From positions 4,358,577 through 4,422,576 of the forward strand of contig NZ_KB731324.1 in assembly GCF_000353285.1 (NCBI RefSeq): DNA of 64,000 nucleotides, written 5' to 3'. Below are positions 36,914 to 44,814 of the stretch, one piece after another. Each line of letters starts with the position of its first letter. Position 1 is the first letter of the stretch. The position numbers and the translations under genes were made by a program. The stretch is from Leptolyngbya boryana PCC 6306. GTDB taxonomy: Bacteria > Cyanobacteriota > Cyanobacteriia > Leptolyngbyales > Leptolyngbyaceae. The notes beneath the pieces were generated by a model, which had not been told where the DNA came from, did not search any database, and saw nothing but the letters and a program-made list of their open reading frames with translations.

Positions 36914-37357
36914 ATGCCCGTGATTCTCAGACTCAACGCTCAGCACATCATGAGCATTCGTGCTCATGCCGAACGCACCTATCCCGAAGAGTGCTGCGGG
37001 TTGCTGTTAGGCAAGAGTGACCCCACTGGGAAAACCGTCATGGAAGTGAAAGCCACGAAGAATGGATGGAATGACGACCAGAATGATCTGACGAAAATGC
37101 GTCGATACGAAATTGCTCCCGCAGAAATGTTGGCGGTCATGCAAGAAGCTCGATCGCACAATCTTGAGATTATCGGGATCTATCATTCTCATCCGAATCA
37201 TCCGGCAATCCCTTCAGAATGCGATCGTGCCGCTGCCTGGTCACAGTACAGTTATGCGATCGTTTCAGTTTTGAATGGAACTTCGGCTGATCTTCAAAGC
37301 TGGAGCCTCGACGATCGGCAAGTTTTCCAACCTGAAAGCCTGCTGATAACTCCCTAG
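36914..37357 (+). CDS. JAMM/MPN metallopeptidase (M67, Mov34 family)
   Basis: A 147-residue zinc isopeptidase-like protein with the complete JAMM motif: glutamate in PEECCGLLLG and HSHP-x6-SECD (H-x-H-x7-S-x2-D). Prokaryotic members such as Mec+ of Mycobacterium remove amino acids or proteins from small ubiquitin-like sulfur carriers. The gene sits 32 bases upstream of a MoeB/rhodanese fusion, the enzyme that activates such carriers, so they are likely one operon and one pathway. No ThiS/MoaD-like carrier gene is adjacent. Confidence 0.9.
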   Translation: MPVILRLNAQHIMSIRAHAERTYPEECCGLLLGKSDPTGKTVMEVKATKNGWNDDQNDLTKMRRYEIAPAEMLAVMQEARSHNLEIIGIYHSHPNHPAIPSECDRAAAWSQYSYAIVSVLNGTSADLQSWSLDDRQVFQPESLLITP

Positions 37358-37389
37358 AAAACGATTGTCAACTTGTTCAGCAACGCATC

Positions 37390-38568
37390 ATGTTAAATCC
37401 AAATCTGGACGAGATCCAGTTAACTCAAGATGATATTGCCCGATACTCCAGGCATTTAATTTTGCCGGAAGTTGGGGTCGATGGACAGAAACGCCTAAAA
37501 GCAGCCAGCGTTCTTTGTATTGGAACGGGTGGCTTGGGGTCGCCTTTATTGCTGTATCTTGCTGCTGCCGGGATTGGACGGATCGGGATTGTCGATTTTG
37601 ATGTCGTCGATCACTCGAATTTGCAACGGCAAGTCATTCACGGCACATCGTGGGTCGGCAAACCGAAGATCGAATCAGCTAAGAATCGGATTCACGAAAT
37701 TAATCCATTCTGCCAAGTTGATTTGTATGAAACGCGCCTCAGTTCGGAAAATGCGCTCGATATCGTCGCGCCTTACGACATCGTGGTGGATGGAACGGAT
37801 AATTTCCCGACTCGGTATTTGGTCAATGATGCCTGCGTGCTGTTGAACAAACCGAATGTATATGGTTCGATTTTCCGCTTTGAAGGACAGGCAACGGTCT
37901 TTAACTACGAGGGCGGACCGAACTATCGAGATTTGTATCCAGAACCCCCGCCACCTGGATTGGTTCCGTCTTGTGCCGAAGGTGGAGTCTTGGGAATTTT
38001 GCCGGGTATTATCGGTGTGATTCAAGCGACTGAGACGGTCAAGATCATTTTGGGTACAGGCGAAACATTAAGCGGGCGACTAATGCTTTACAATGCGCTC
38101 GATATGAAGTTCCGCGAGTTGAAACTTCGCCCAAATCCAGTGCGTCCTGTGATTGAGAAATTAATCGATTACGAGATGTTCTGTGGCATTCCTCAAGCTA
38201 AAGCTGCCGAAGAACAGGAAAAAGCCAATATGCAAGAAGTGACTGTTCAGGAATTGAAGCAACTGATCGACAGTGGTGCGATCGGAAGCGAATACGTTCT
38301 TCTCGATGTCCGCAATCCAAACGAGTACGATATCGCTAAGATCCCTGGCTCTGTCTTGATTCCGCTGCCTGACATCGAAAATGGTGATGGCGTTGCGAAA
38401 GTCAAAGAATTGCTGAATGGGCACAAGCTTATTGCTCATTGCAAGATGGGAGGTCGATCGGCAAAAGCGCTCGGCATTCTCAAGTCTTCAGGAATTGATG
38501 GCATCAATGTGAAAGGTGGGATTACTGCCTGGAGCAAAGAAATCGATTCCTCTGTGCCGGAATACTAA
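37390..38568 (+). CDS. moeB: MoeB/ThiF-type adenylyltransferase-rhodanese fusion (MoeZ-like)
   Basis: A 392-residue protein. Residues 1-265 form the E1-like adenylylation domain: RYSRHLILPEVGVDGQKRL, GTGGLGSPLLLYLAAAGIGRIGIVDFD and DGTDNFPTRYLVND. Residues 285-392 form a rhodanese domain with the sulfur-carrying cysteine in HCKMGGRSAKA. It adenylates and sulfurates the C-terminal glycine of carriers for molybdopterin, thiamin or cysteine synthesis. It probably serves with the JAMM protein upstream. A terminator follows. Confidence 0.93.
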   Translation: MLNPNLDEIQLTQDDIARYSRHLILPEVGVDGQKRLKAASVLCIGTGGLGSPLLLYLAAAGIGRIGIVDFDVVDHSNLQRQVIHGTSWVGKPKIESAKNRIHEINPFCQVDLYETRLSSENALDIVAPYDIVVDGTDNFPTRYLVNDACVLLNKPNVYGSIFRFEGQATVFNYEGGPNYRDLYPEPPPPGLVPSCAEGGVLGILPGIIGVIQATETVKIILGTGETLSGRLMLYNALDMKFRELKLRPNPVRPVIEKLIDYEMFCGIPQAKAAEEQEKANMQEVTVQELKQLIDSGAIGSEYVLLDVRNPNEYDIAKIPGSVLIPLPDIENGDGVAKVKELLNGHKLIAHCKMGGRSAKALGILKSSGIDGINVKGGITAWSKEIDSSVPEY

Positions 38569-38590
38569 ATTAACCTGATTGGATCTTGAA

Positions 38591-38623
38591 GGACTCGGAG
38601 TTTTGAACGCTCCGAGTCCTTTC
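38591..38623 (+). terminator. Terminator after moeB
   Basis: GGACTCGGAG (38591-38600) pairs exactly with 38610-38619, followed by TTTCT; the T-run is short. Confidence 0.75.
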
Positions 38624-38657
38624 TAATTTCAAGATGCTCAAGCTAAGCAGATGGGCA

Positions 38658-39098
38658 TTATTTTGCTTTGCTGAATAATCCGCCGATTTTTTCGCCCACC
38701 GAGGCGATCGCACCTTGCAGCACTCCGGGAACTCCAGGTGTCGGGCGGACGGCTAATTGAATTTCTTCGTCTTTAAATTCTTTCAAGCGATAGCCATATT
38801 CCAGCGATTCGCGCTCTTTGCGTAAGCCAGGGAAGAGACGGAATGCGCCTTTTAAGAGTTCTTCTTCGTTGGCGTAAATGGCTGCACTGATTTGAGAGGA
38901 GCGTTTTACCGCGATCGCGCCAATGGGAAACCATTGCAGTTTCTTTTTGCCCTGGACTCGGAGGTAGATCTCATATTCGGGTAGCCCTTTCGATTTGAAG
39001 TCGTCAAACTGCTTCGAGGCTTGGGCACGTTTTGCCGTCCCAGTCGTTTGCTTCTTCTCTTTATGAACCTTTTTTCCGAATCCAGGAGAGCTTGTCAT
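38658..39098 (-). CDS. HHL1-like conserved protein
   Basis: A 146-residue basic protein: a Lys/Gln-rich N-terminus (to residue 35), a folded core with YEIYLRVQGKKKLQWFPIGAIAVKRSSQI, and a C-terminal amphipathic segment (VLQGAIASVGEKIGGLFSKAK). The core resembles plastid HHL1, a factor protecting photosystem II in high light, and its cyanobacterial homologues; this match is from memory and moderate. No signal peptide or true membrane helix. Confidence 0.6.
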   Translation of the reverse strand: MTSSPGFGKKVHKEKKQTTGTAKRAQASKQFDDFKSKGLPEYEIYLRVQGKKKLQWFPIGAIAVKRSSQISAAIYANEEELLKGAFRLFPGLRKERESLEYGYRLKEFKDEEIQLAVRPTPGVPGVLQGAIASVGEKIGGLFSKAK

Positions 39099-39159
39099 AA
39101 TCTCAAGTTAGAAGTGTCCTTATTAACAAAAGTTTACGACATTTTAAGGAAGTTTGGGA

Positions 39160-40095
39160 TCAGACTGCACCGAGCAAACTTGCCATGAGCGCTTTTTGAG
39201 CGTGCATACGATTTTCGGCTTGATCCCAAACTTTCGATTGAGAGCCTTCGATCACATCCTCGGTGATTTCTTCGCCCCGATGTGCCGGAAGACAGTGCAG
39301 CACGATCGCGTCTTTGTCCGCATAGCTCATCAACTCGGAATTCACTTGGTAAGGCTGAAAAATCGGAATTCGGCTTTCGGCGAGATCCTCTTGTCCCATA
39401 CTTGCCCAGACATCGGTATAGAGCACATGGGAATCTTTTGCGGCCGCGATCGGATCATCGGTTAACAGCACTTCGGATTTACCGTTGGCAATTTTTTCCG
39501 TCAGTTGCACAATTTCGGGCAGAGGTCGGTAGTCTATAGGAGTTGCAATTCGGACATTCATACCCACTAAGGCACAGCCCAACATGAGCGAATGCGCGAC
39601 ATTATTGCCATCTCCGACATACGTCAGCGTCAAACCGGAAAGGGTCGAAAAGGTTTCTTGAATCGTTTGTAAGTCGGCTAAAACCTGGCAAGGATGCTCT
39701 AAATCCGTCAGGGCATTGATGACTGGAATCTGCATTTCTTGAGCGAATGTGTCGAGATCTGACTGCTCAAAGGTACGAATTGCCAAGATGTCGAGGTAGC
39801 GATCGAGGACTCTTGCGGTATCTTCGATCGGTTCTCCACGGCTCACCTGAGTGGCATTCAAGGGCAAATCAAGAACTTGTCCTCCAAGGTGATACATGGC
39901 AGTTGAGAAGCTCACACGGGTTCGAGTCGAGGCTTTATAGAACAGCAATCCCAACACGGGCGGATGACCGTTGACCGTGATCCGTGGGTTTAATTTTCCA
40001 GATTTAAGCTGTGCTGCAATCTCTAGCAACTCCATCACTTCGTCTGGGCTGAGATCTGACAATTTCAATAAATCCCGTCCTTTAAGTGAACCCAT
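39160..40095 (-). CDS. argF: Ornithine carbamoyltransferase
   Basis: A 311-residue cytosolic enzyme joining carbamoyl phosphate and ornithine to citrulline in arginine synthesis. Carbamoyl-phosphate-binding STRTRVSF (about residue 55), HPCQVLADLQT and the ornithine motif VLHCLPAHRGEEI are all present. The ATG at 40095 (MGSLKGRDLLKLSDL) has AGGAG seven bases upstream. An upstream hairpin with T-run (40122-40155) lies within its leader. carA, supplying the substrate, and the arginine-storing cyanophycin genes cphA and cphB are in the same window. Confidence 0.95.
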   Translation of the reverse strand: MGSLKGRDLLKLSDLSPDEVMELLEIAAQLKSGKLNPRITVNGHPPVLGLLFYKASTRTRVSFSTAMYHLGGQVLDLPLNATQVSRGEPIEDTARVLDRYLDILAIRTFEQSDLDTFAQEMQIPVINALTDLEHPCQVLADLQTIQETFSTLSGLTLTYVGDGNNVAHSLMLGCALVGMNVRIATPIDYRPLPEIVQLTEKIANGKSEVLLTDDPIAAAKDSHVLYTDVWASMGQEDLAESRIPIFQPYQVNSELMSYADKDAIVLHCLPAHRGEEITEDVIEGSQSKVWDQAENRMHAQKALMASLLGAV

Positions 40096-40121
40096 ATGAT
40101 GCTCCTCACAAATCAAGAAAT

Positions 40122-40155
40122 AAAAATCGCTCCTCACTTAGACAGTAAAGGAGCG
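40122..40155 (-). terminator. Terminator or attenuator upstream of argF
   Basis: On the minus strand CGCTCCT pairs with AGGAGCG (40149-40155 with 40128-40134) and is followed by ATTTTTATTT. It may simply end the upstream 75-residue gene. However the argF Shine-Dalgarno region carries the same AGGAGC sequence (around 40103-40108), so the upstream arm could pair with either, as in attenuators; that is inference. Confidence 0.65.
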
Positions 40156-40187
40156 TTGTTCTTTTAAGAGTAGCAAATCTACCAGGA

Positions 40188-40415
40188 TTAGCCCCAAGTC
40201 ATCGAATCTAAGACTCGTTGGATGGTGTTGCCAAATTTTTCTTGTTGCACTGCCGCTAATCCCCCAAAGAAAATCGAGGAGACTGTGAGAACGAGATAGT
40301 GAGCCAAGTGATATCCGCTTTGGTTAAAGTAAACTGCGATCGACAACGGAACCCAGGCGATGAACAGTCCAACTGCCAACCCAATTAGAAACATCAAAAA
40401 TCGATTCTGAGCCAT
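40188..40415 (-). CDS. Small membrane protein, 75 residues
   Basis: Two hydrophobic helices (about residues 6-28 and 39-56) joined by a short loop, then an amphipathic tail (QQEKFGNTIQRVLDSMTWG). ATG 40415 follows AGGAAT at a fair distance. It lies 33 bases behind the HtrA gene on the same strand and may be co-transcribed with it. Family not recognised. Confidence 0.6.
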   Translation of the reverse strand: MAQNRFLMFLIGLAVGLFIAWVPLSIAVYFNQSGYHLAHYLVLTVSSIFFGGLAAVQQEKFGNTIQRVLDSMTWG

Positions 40416-40448
40416 GTTTAAATTCCTCCGAATGCTAGTGAGAAACTA

Positions 40449-41609
40449 CTAGCCCACGTCTTGCAGTTCCGCAGGCTTAACTAACAATTGCTGCATTTGC
40501 TTGCCCCGCTGAACCTGAACTTTCAAGGTTTGACCGGGTTTCACATTTTCCACCAGGGCTTGAAGCTGTTCTGCTTTAGAAATTGCTTGTCCATCAATTT
40601 CAGTGACGACATCACCTCGGCGGAAGCCAGCCGCAGCAGCCGGAGAATTTGGCACAACGCGCACGACAATCACGCCATTGACTTCAGGGACTTCAAACGG
40701 CGAATTTGGATCGGTATTGTTTTGACGCGCAATTTCAGGAGTTAAGGTCGTCATTTGCACGCCAATGTAAGGATGTGGAATCTTTTCACCCTTGGCAAGC
40801 GCATCTTTCACTGATTTCGCTTTATTGATGGGAATCGCAAACCCAATTCCCATCGCATCCGGGCGGATGGCAGTGTTAATTCCGATCACTTCGCCACGAT
40901 CGTTGAGCAAGGGGCCACCCGAATTTCCGGGATTGATTGCGGCATCGGTTTGTAAGAAATCTAAGCGTTTATCGGATAAACCAATCTGAGCGCTCGATCG
41001 ATGTAACGTACTGACAATTCCCAAGGTCACAGTGTTATCTAAGCCGAGAGGATTGCCAACAGCGATCGCCCAATCTCCAACTTGCACTTGGTCAGAATCG
41101 GCTAAAGGTGCAGTGGGCAGATCTTTGCCCTCAACTTTGACCACAGCTAAATCTGTCACTTCATCAAAGCCTCGGACTTTTCCTTCAAACACTCGCCCAT
41201 CTTTCAAGGTCACAGTCACTTTGTCCGCGCCGTTGACGACGTGTGAGTTGGTCAGAATAATGCCGCTTTTCTCAATCACAAATCCCGATCCTTGACCGCG
41301 TAATGTCTCCGATCGTGGAGCAAAATCTTCCCCAAAGAATCGGCGAAACATGGGATCATCGAGCATCGGATCAGCGCGTCTTGTGACGGTCTTCTCGGTG
41401 TCGATTCTGACGACCGCTTTCCCCACTTTTTGCACGGCTTCCGCGACAAAGCTGCCGCGTGTAATGGCGCGTGGAGCGGGTTGTGCCGCTTCAATTGTCT
41501 CGGCTTTCACCGATTGGGGAAGCGATAGGGTAAAGCCGAACATCAGCGCGAGTGTGACGATCGCAATTTGAATTCGCCGAAGCTGATTTGAGAGTTGAGC
41601 GCGTTGCAT
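40449..41609 (-). CDS. HtrA/Deg-type serine protease (HhoA/HhoB-like)
   Basis: A 386-residue protease with a signal peptide (cleavage near VKA, residue 35), a trypsin-like domain and one PDZ domain. The triad is visible: histidine in ILTNSHVVNGAD, aspartate in DEVTDLAVVKVEG, serine in INPGNSGGPLLND. The PDZ domain covers about residues 285-380 (VNGVIVVRVVPNSPAAAAGFRRGDVV). Periplasmic or lumenal quality control of damaged proteins is the known role. One PDZ and this length fit the cyanobacterial HhoA/HhoB/HtrA group; which of the three cannot be told. Confidence 0.93.
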   Translation of the reverse strand: MQRAQLSNQLRRIQIAIVTLALMFGFTLSLPQSVKAETIEAAQPAPRAITRGSFVAEAVQKVGKAVVRIDTEKTVTRRADPMLDDPMFRRFFGEDFAPRSETLRGQGSGFVIEKSGIILTNSHVVNGADKVTVTLKDGRVFEGKVRGFDEVTDLAVVKVEGKDLPTAPLADSDQVQVGDWAIAVGNPLGLDNTVTLGIVSTLHRSSAQIGLSDKRLDFLQTDAAINPGNSGGPLLNDRGEVIGINTAIRPDAMGIGFAIPINKAKSVKDALAKGEKIPHPYIGVQMTTLTPEIARQNNTDPNSPFEVPEVNGVIVVRVVPNSPAAAAGFRRGDVVTEIDGQAISKAEQLQALVENVKPGQTLKVQVQRGKQMQQLLVKPAELQDVG

Positions 41610-41739
41610 AATTCTTAAACCTAATGAAAATGCCGCTGTCTAGCCATTATTCCTATCCTACGACTGAAAACAAAATCGAGTCTGGTAGAGATTTCACCCC
41701 ATTCTCCACACCTCGCACTAAGATCAGACAGGATCTCTA

Positions 41740-42096
41740 ATGAGTTTGAAGACGATGACGACCTCAGATTTGCCTCACGGTACGGAGTCGCACTCTCATC
41801 ATCACGATCATGAGCCGCATGATCATGTCCATAGCGAAGAATCGATTCGGAAGGTGGTCAATCGTCTTTCTCGAATTGAAGGACATGTGCGGGGTATTAA
41901 AGCGATGGTAGAAAGCGATCGACCTTGCCCAGATGTTTTAGTCCAAGTTGCCGCAGTCCGCGGGGCACTCGATCGAGTAGCTCGTTTGATTTTAGACGAG
42001 CACTTATCTCAATGTGTGGCGCGTGCGGCTCAAGAAGGCAATATTGAAGCGGAAATTGAAGAACTGAAAACCGCCCTCGATCGTTTTCTAACTTGA
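41740..42096 (+). CDS. InrS-like nickel-sensing repressor (CsoR/RcnR family)
   Basis: A 118-residue helical DNA-binding protein with a His-rich start (SHSHHHDHEPHDHVH, residues 17-31) and the CsoR/RcnR core (RKVVNRLSRIEGHVRGIKAMVESDRPCPDVLVQVAAVRGALDRVA). The metal ligands fit InrS of Synechocystis: C63, H88 and C92 have the same spacing as C53, H78 and C82 there, and H31 matches H21. InrS represses a nickel exporter (NrsD); no exporter gene is adjacent here. ATG 41740 follows AGGA six bases upstream. Confidence 0.8.
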   Translation: MSLKTMTTSDLPHGTESHSHHHDHEPHDHVHSEESIRKVVNRLSRIEGHVRGIKAMVESDRPCPDVLVQVAAVRGALDRVARLILDEHLSQCVARAAQEGNIEAEIEELKTALDRFLT

Positions 42097-42232
42097 CGGT
42101 GTCCATATCGGAACAACTAGAAATTTCAATCACTCAGCGATCGCTCTTGGGTAGTCCGCTGTACAAGGGTTTTTAGATGTCGCAATTTCTCAGCGACCTT
42201 GATAATCTCTATCTCTTTAGAAGATTTCTTGA

Positions 42233-42922
42233 TTACCCTTTCTGATACATATTAATCTCTCCAATATCGACAGTATTTGAAAGTGTGAGAATCCATTCAA
42301 TTGTAGAAATGACATCTGCCAGTGAAATTGGAACTTGTGTTGTAAATCTACCCTCTTCAATATCTGCTATGACTTCTTCAGTTGCGATATTGCCTGGGTT
42401 AATGACCGTAATCCCAATCTTGTAATCACAGAGAGCAAGTTTCAATGCCTGGGCTGCTCCCCTTAACCCAAATTTAGATGCTGTATTTGCGACCTCGATC
42501 GTTGGAGAGTGATCCAATCCTGAGAGTGCGCCAATAAATATGGCTCTTGGGTTGTCAGACTGGGCAAGATTTTTAGCAAGCTGCTTGGTCAGTTCAATCG
42601 GCGCAATTGTATTGACAGCTATCACAAAGCGAGTTTCTTGATCAGAGCTTGTCATAAAGTCATATTGATCGGTAAATGCGCCGTTTTCCCAAACTCCTCC
42701 CATAAACAAGAGGGCATCGATTGTTGAGTCACCAATGCGACTGACAATGGATTGGATTCCTTCTGGAGTGGAAATATCTGCTTGAATCCACTTTCCTGCT
42801 ATCGGCTGACTTCTGGAAATCGAGAACACAGAATCACCTTTTTGGGCAAAGTGCTGTGCGACAGCCGCTCCAATCCCCCGACTCGCTCCGACTACAACAA
42901 TTTCTCTTTTCTCAGATTCCAT
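42233..42922 (-). CDS. Short-chain dehydrogenase/reductase-like protein with altered active site
   Basis: A 229-residue Rossmann-fold protein with the cofactor motif VVVGASRGIGAAVAQHF and the structural motif LFMGGV (in place of NNAG). The catalytic serine region is GALSGLDHS, but where YxxxK is expected the sequence reads NTASK: the lysine is present and the tyrosine is asparagine. It may have lost classical SDR catalysis. The start is the ATG at 42922 (MESEKREIVVVGASRG); the frame is open to 43036. A second, atypical SDR lies 120 bases upstream. Confidence 0.75.
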   Translation of the reverse strand: MESEKREIVVVGASRGIGAAVAQHFAQKGDSVFSISRSQPIAGKWIQADISTPEGIQSIVSRIGDSTIDALLFMGGVWENGAFTDQYDFMTSSDQETRFVIAVNTIAPIELTKQLAKNLAQSDNPRAIFIGALSGLDHSPTIEVANTASKFGLRGAAQALKLALCDYKIGITVINPGNIATEEVIADIEEGRFTTQVPISLADVISTIEWILTLSNTVDIGEINMYQKG

Positions 42923-43042
42923 ATCCAACTCTTGAAACATGCGCTTTCTGAAATCTAACAAATGATTGCGGAGTATCGTGGAACCTTGGAATCTTTCACT
43001 CCGTTTCGCAAAAGAACGGAGCGAAAGATCAAACATAGAGGC

Positions 43043-43702
43043 TTAAGCAACTGAAGCAAAGAGCGCTTCAAACGATTGCTCAGGGGCTTCTGGTTTTGCC
43101 ACGATTTCTACAATTTTGTTGCGAGCACTGGGCTGAAAGGCAGACTCGATGCAAACTTGTGCAACTTTGGTGCGGGGAATGCTGCCTTCGCTGAGGGTAT
43201 CTGCCGAGGACATGATAATGCGATCTTGATTGTCTTCGTTCTTTAAGCCCCCCGGACGCACGATCGTGTAAGTGAGTCCGCTCTTTTGTAGATATTCTTC
43301 TGCCTGTTTCTTCCAGACCAGAATTAACCAGAACAAGTTTAATGGGTGAAAAAACTGTGAGGTACACAGTGAGGAAACGAATACAAAATGCTCAATTCCT
43401 TTCGCTTTCGCAGCATCGACGAGATTCTTTGTGCCTTCTAAATCGACTTTATAGGGTTGGGTGGGATCGAAGCTCGGTTTCGCTCCCGTTGCGCAGAACA
43501 ACACGGTGGAGTCTGCGATCGCGCCGACTAAGTCTGCTTTATTCAAGACATCCCCTTTCACGAGTTCAACCCCGGTGGGTAAAATCGATCGTGCTTTTTC
43601 GGGATCGCGCACGAGCGCGCGCACAGGAATTCCGCGATCGACGAGTTGTTGAACAATCCTACGTCCCGTTTCACCCGTCGCCCCTGCTACAAATGCTTTC
43701 AT
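43043..43702 (-). CDS. Atypical SDR, NAD(P)-binding protein (NmrA/Ycf39-like)
   Basis: A 219-residue protein with GATGETGRRIVQQLVDRGIPVRALVRDPEKA at the N-terminus, an atypical-SDR dinucleotide fold, and IVRPGGL in the second half. This group includes Tic62-like and complex-assembly factors of plastids and cyanobacteria, which often bind NADPH without being active reductases. The ATG at 43702 (MKAFVAGATG) fits the family. Substrate unknown. Confidence 0.82.
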   Translation of the reverse strand: MKAFVAGATGETGRRIVQQLVDRGIPVRALVRDPEKARSILPTGVELVKGDVLNKADLVGAIADSTVLFCATGAKPSFDPTQPYKVDLEGTKNLVDAAKAKGIEHFVFVSSLCTSQFFHPLNLFWLILVWKKQAEEYLQKSGLTYTIVRPGGLKNEDNQDRIIMSSADTLSEGSIPRTKVAQVCIESAFQPSARNKIVEIVAKPEAPEQSFEALFASVA

Positions 43703-44009
43703 AGAATTTACCAAATCACTGTCTATCAATATTTTGCTGACCCTTTCTAATCTACATCGTGCAGAAGTGTGATCAATGCCAGCTCGATCCGCGATTTTTT
43801 TGGCTTACCCTTCCCAAACCCTCGTACACGGAGTAGGATATGTAAGGCACATCCTTAACTTTTGTAAAGATAGAAATAGATGGCTGTACTCATCTGAAAT
43901 CCGCATGGATTTTACTGATTTTCAGGAGAAGCCCCGACTGAAAGTGGAGCCTATCAGTATCCTTTGGGGAACCTTGACGTAGAACCACGGCAAACGGAAG
44001 AGAGAGTGA
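43703..44009. other. Intergenic region before DUF1997 gene
   Basis: About 300 bases with a small GTAAGG/CCTTAAC hairpin near 43840 and no convincing gene. Confidence 0.4.
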
Positions 44010-44690
44010 ATGCAATCGCAACCGACCGATCCCTCAGACTTCGCGAATCCCAATTTCGCCCGCCCCACCGATGCTGCGGGTGGAAATGTGACTCCTGCTC
44101 ACACGGATGCTCTGATTAATGAGCCAACGGTGTTTTCGAGCCAGTTTGTGGACTGCATGGAGATGAATGCTGATGCGCGAACGGTAGCAGCCTATCTGGA
44201 TGTGCATCAAGAATGGTTTCGACGCTGCGCGCATCCGATGCAGGTTGAATCGATCGGGCAAAATAGCTATGCGCTGATTATTGGTCATTTTGGGGCGTTT
44301 GGGTACGATGTGGAGCCGCGAGTTGGCTTGGATCTGTTGCCACAGCAAGAAGGGATTTATCGGATTGAAACAGTTCCAGTTCCAGACGATACTTATCTGG
44401 GCTATGAAGTAGATTTTCAAGCGGCATTGAATCTGGTGGAGCATTCAAGCCCTAGTGATCCCAACTTGAAAATGACTCAGGTGCAGTGGCAGCTTGATTT
44501 AAGTGTTGCGATTCAGTTTCCGCGCTTTATTCATGCGTTGCCGGATGCGTTGATTAAAAGTACGGGAGAGCGGATTCTCAAACAGGTTGTTCGTCAGGTT
44601 TCGCGTCGTCTAACGCATAAAGTTCAAGAAGATTTTCATTCGTCTCGAAATTTGACGGTTCCAAAGCGTGTACGTAAGCGGTTTTTGTAA
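44010..44690 (+). CDS. DUF1997 family protein
   Basis: A 226-residue soluble protein with a disordered first 40 residues and the DUF1997 core (YLDVHQEWFRRCAHPMQVESIGQNSYALIIGHFGAFGYDVEPRVGLDLLP). The family is found in cyanobacteria and plants; function unknown. Ends 39 bases before a strong terminator. Confidence 0.83.
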   Translation: MQSQPTDPSDFANPNFARPTDAAGGNVTPAHTDALINEPTVFSSQFVDCMEMNADARTVAAYLDVHQEWFRRCAHPMQVESIGQNSYALIIGHFGAFGYDVEPRVGLDLLPQQEGIYRIETVPVPDDTYLGYEVDFQAALNLVEHSSPSDPNLKMTQVQWQLDLSVAIQFPRFIHALPDALIKSTGERILKQVVRQVSRRLTHKVQEDFHSSRNLTVPKRVRKRFL

Positions 44691-44729
44691 GCGATCGCAG
44701 TTCAACTGATTTTGACAGACTCAAGTGCA

Positions 44730-44764
44730 AAATCCCTCGCGTTTGATGTGCGAGGGATTTTTTT
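44730..44764 (+). terminator. Rho-independent terminator
   Basis: AAATCCCTCGC (44730-44740) pairs exactly with GCGAGGGATTT (44750-44760); T-run continues to 44764. Confidence 0.93.
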
Positions 44765-44814
44765 AATTGGTTGGCTAAAGTACAAGGCAGCGTCCAATCA
44801 TTCGCTAGAAATTA

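Noticed and set aside
43776-43982. 68-codon plus-strand frame
   Set aside because: No ribosome site or motif; it lies in an ordinary promoter gap.
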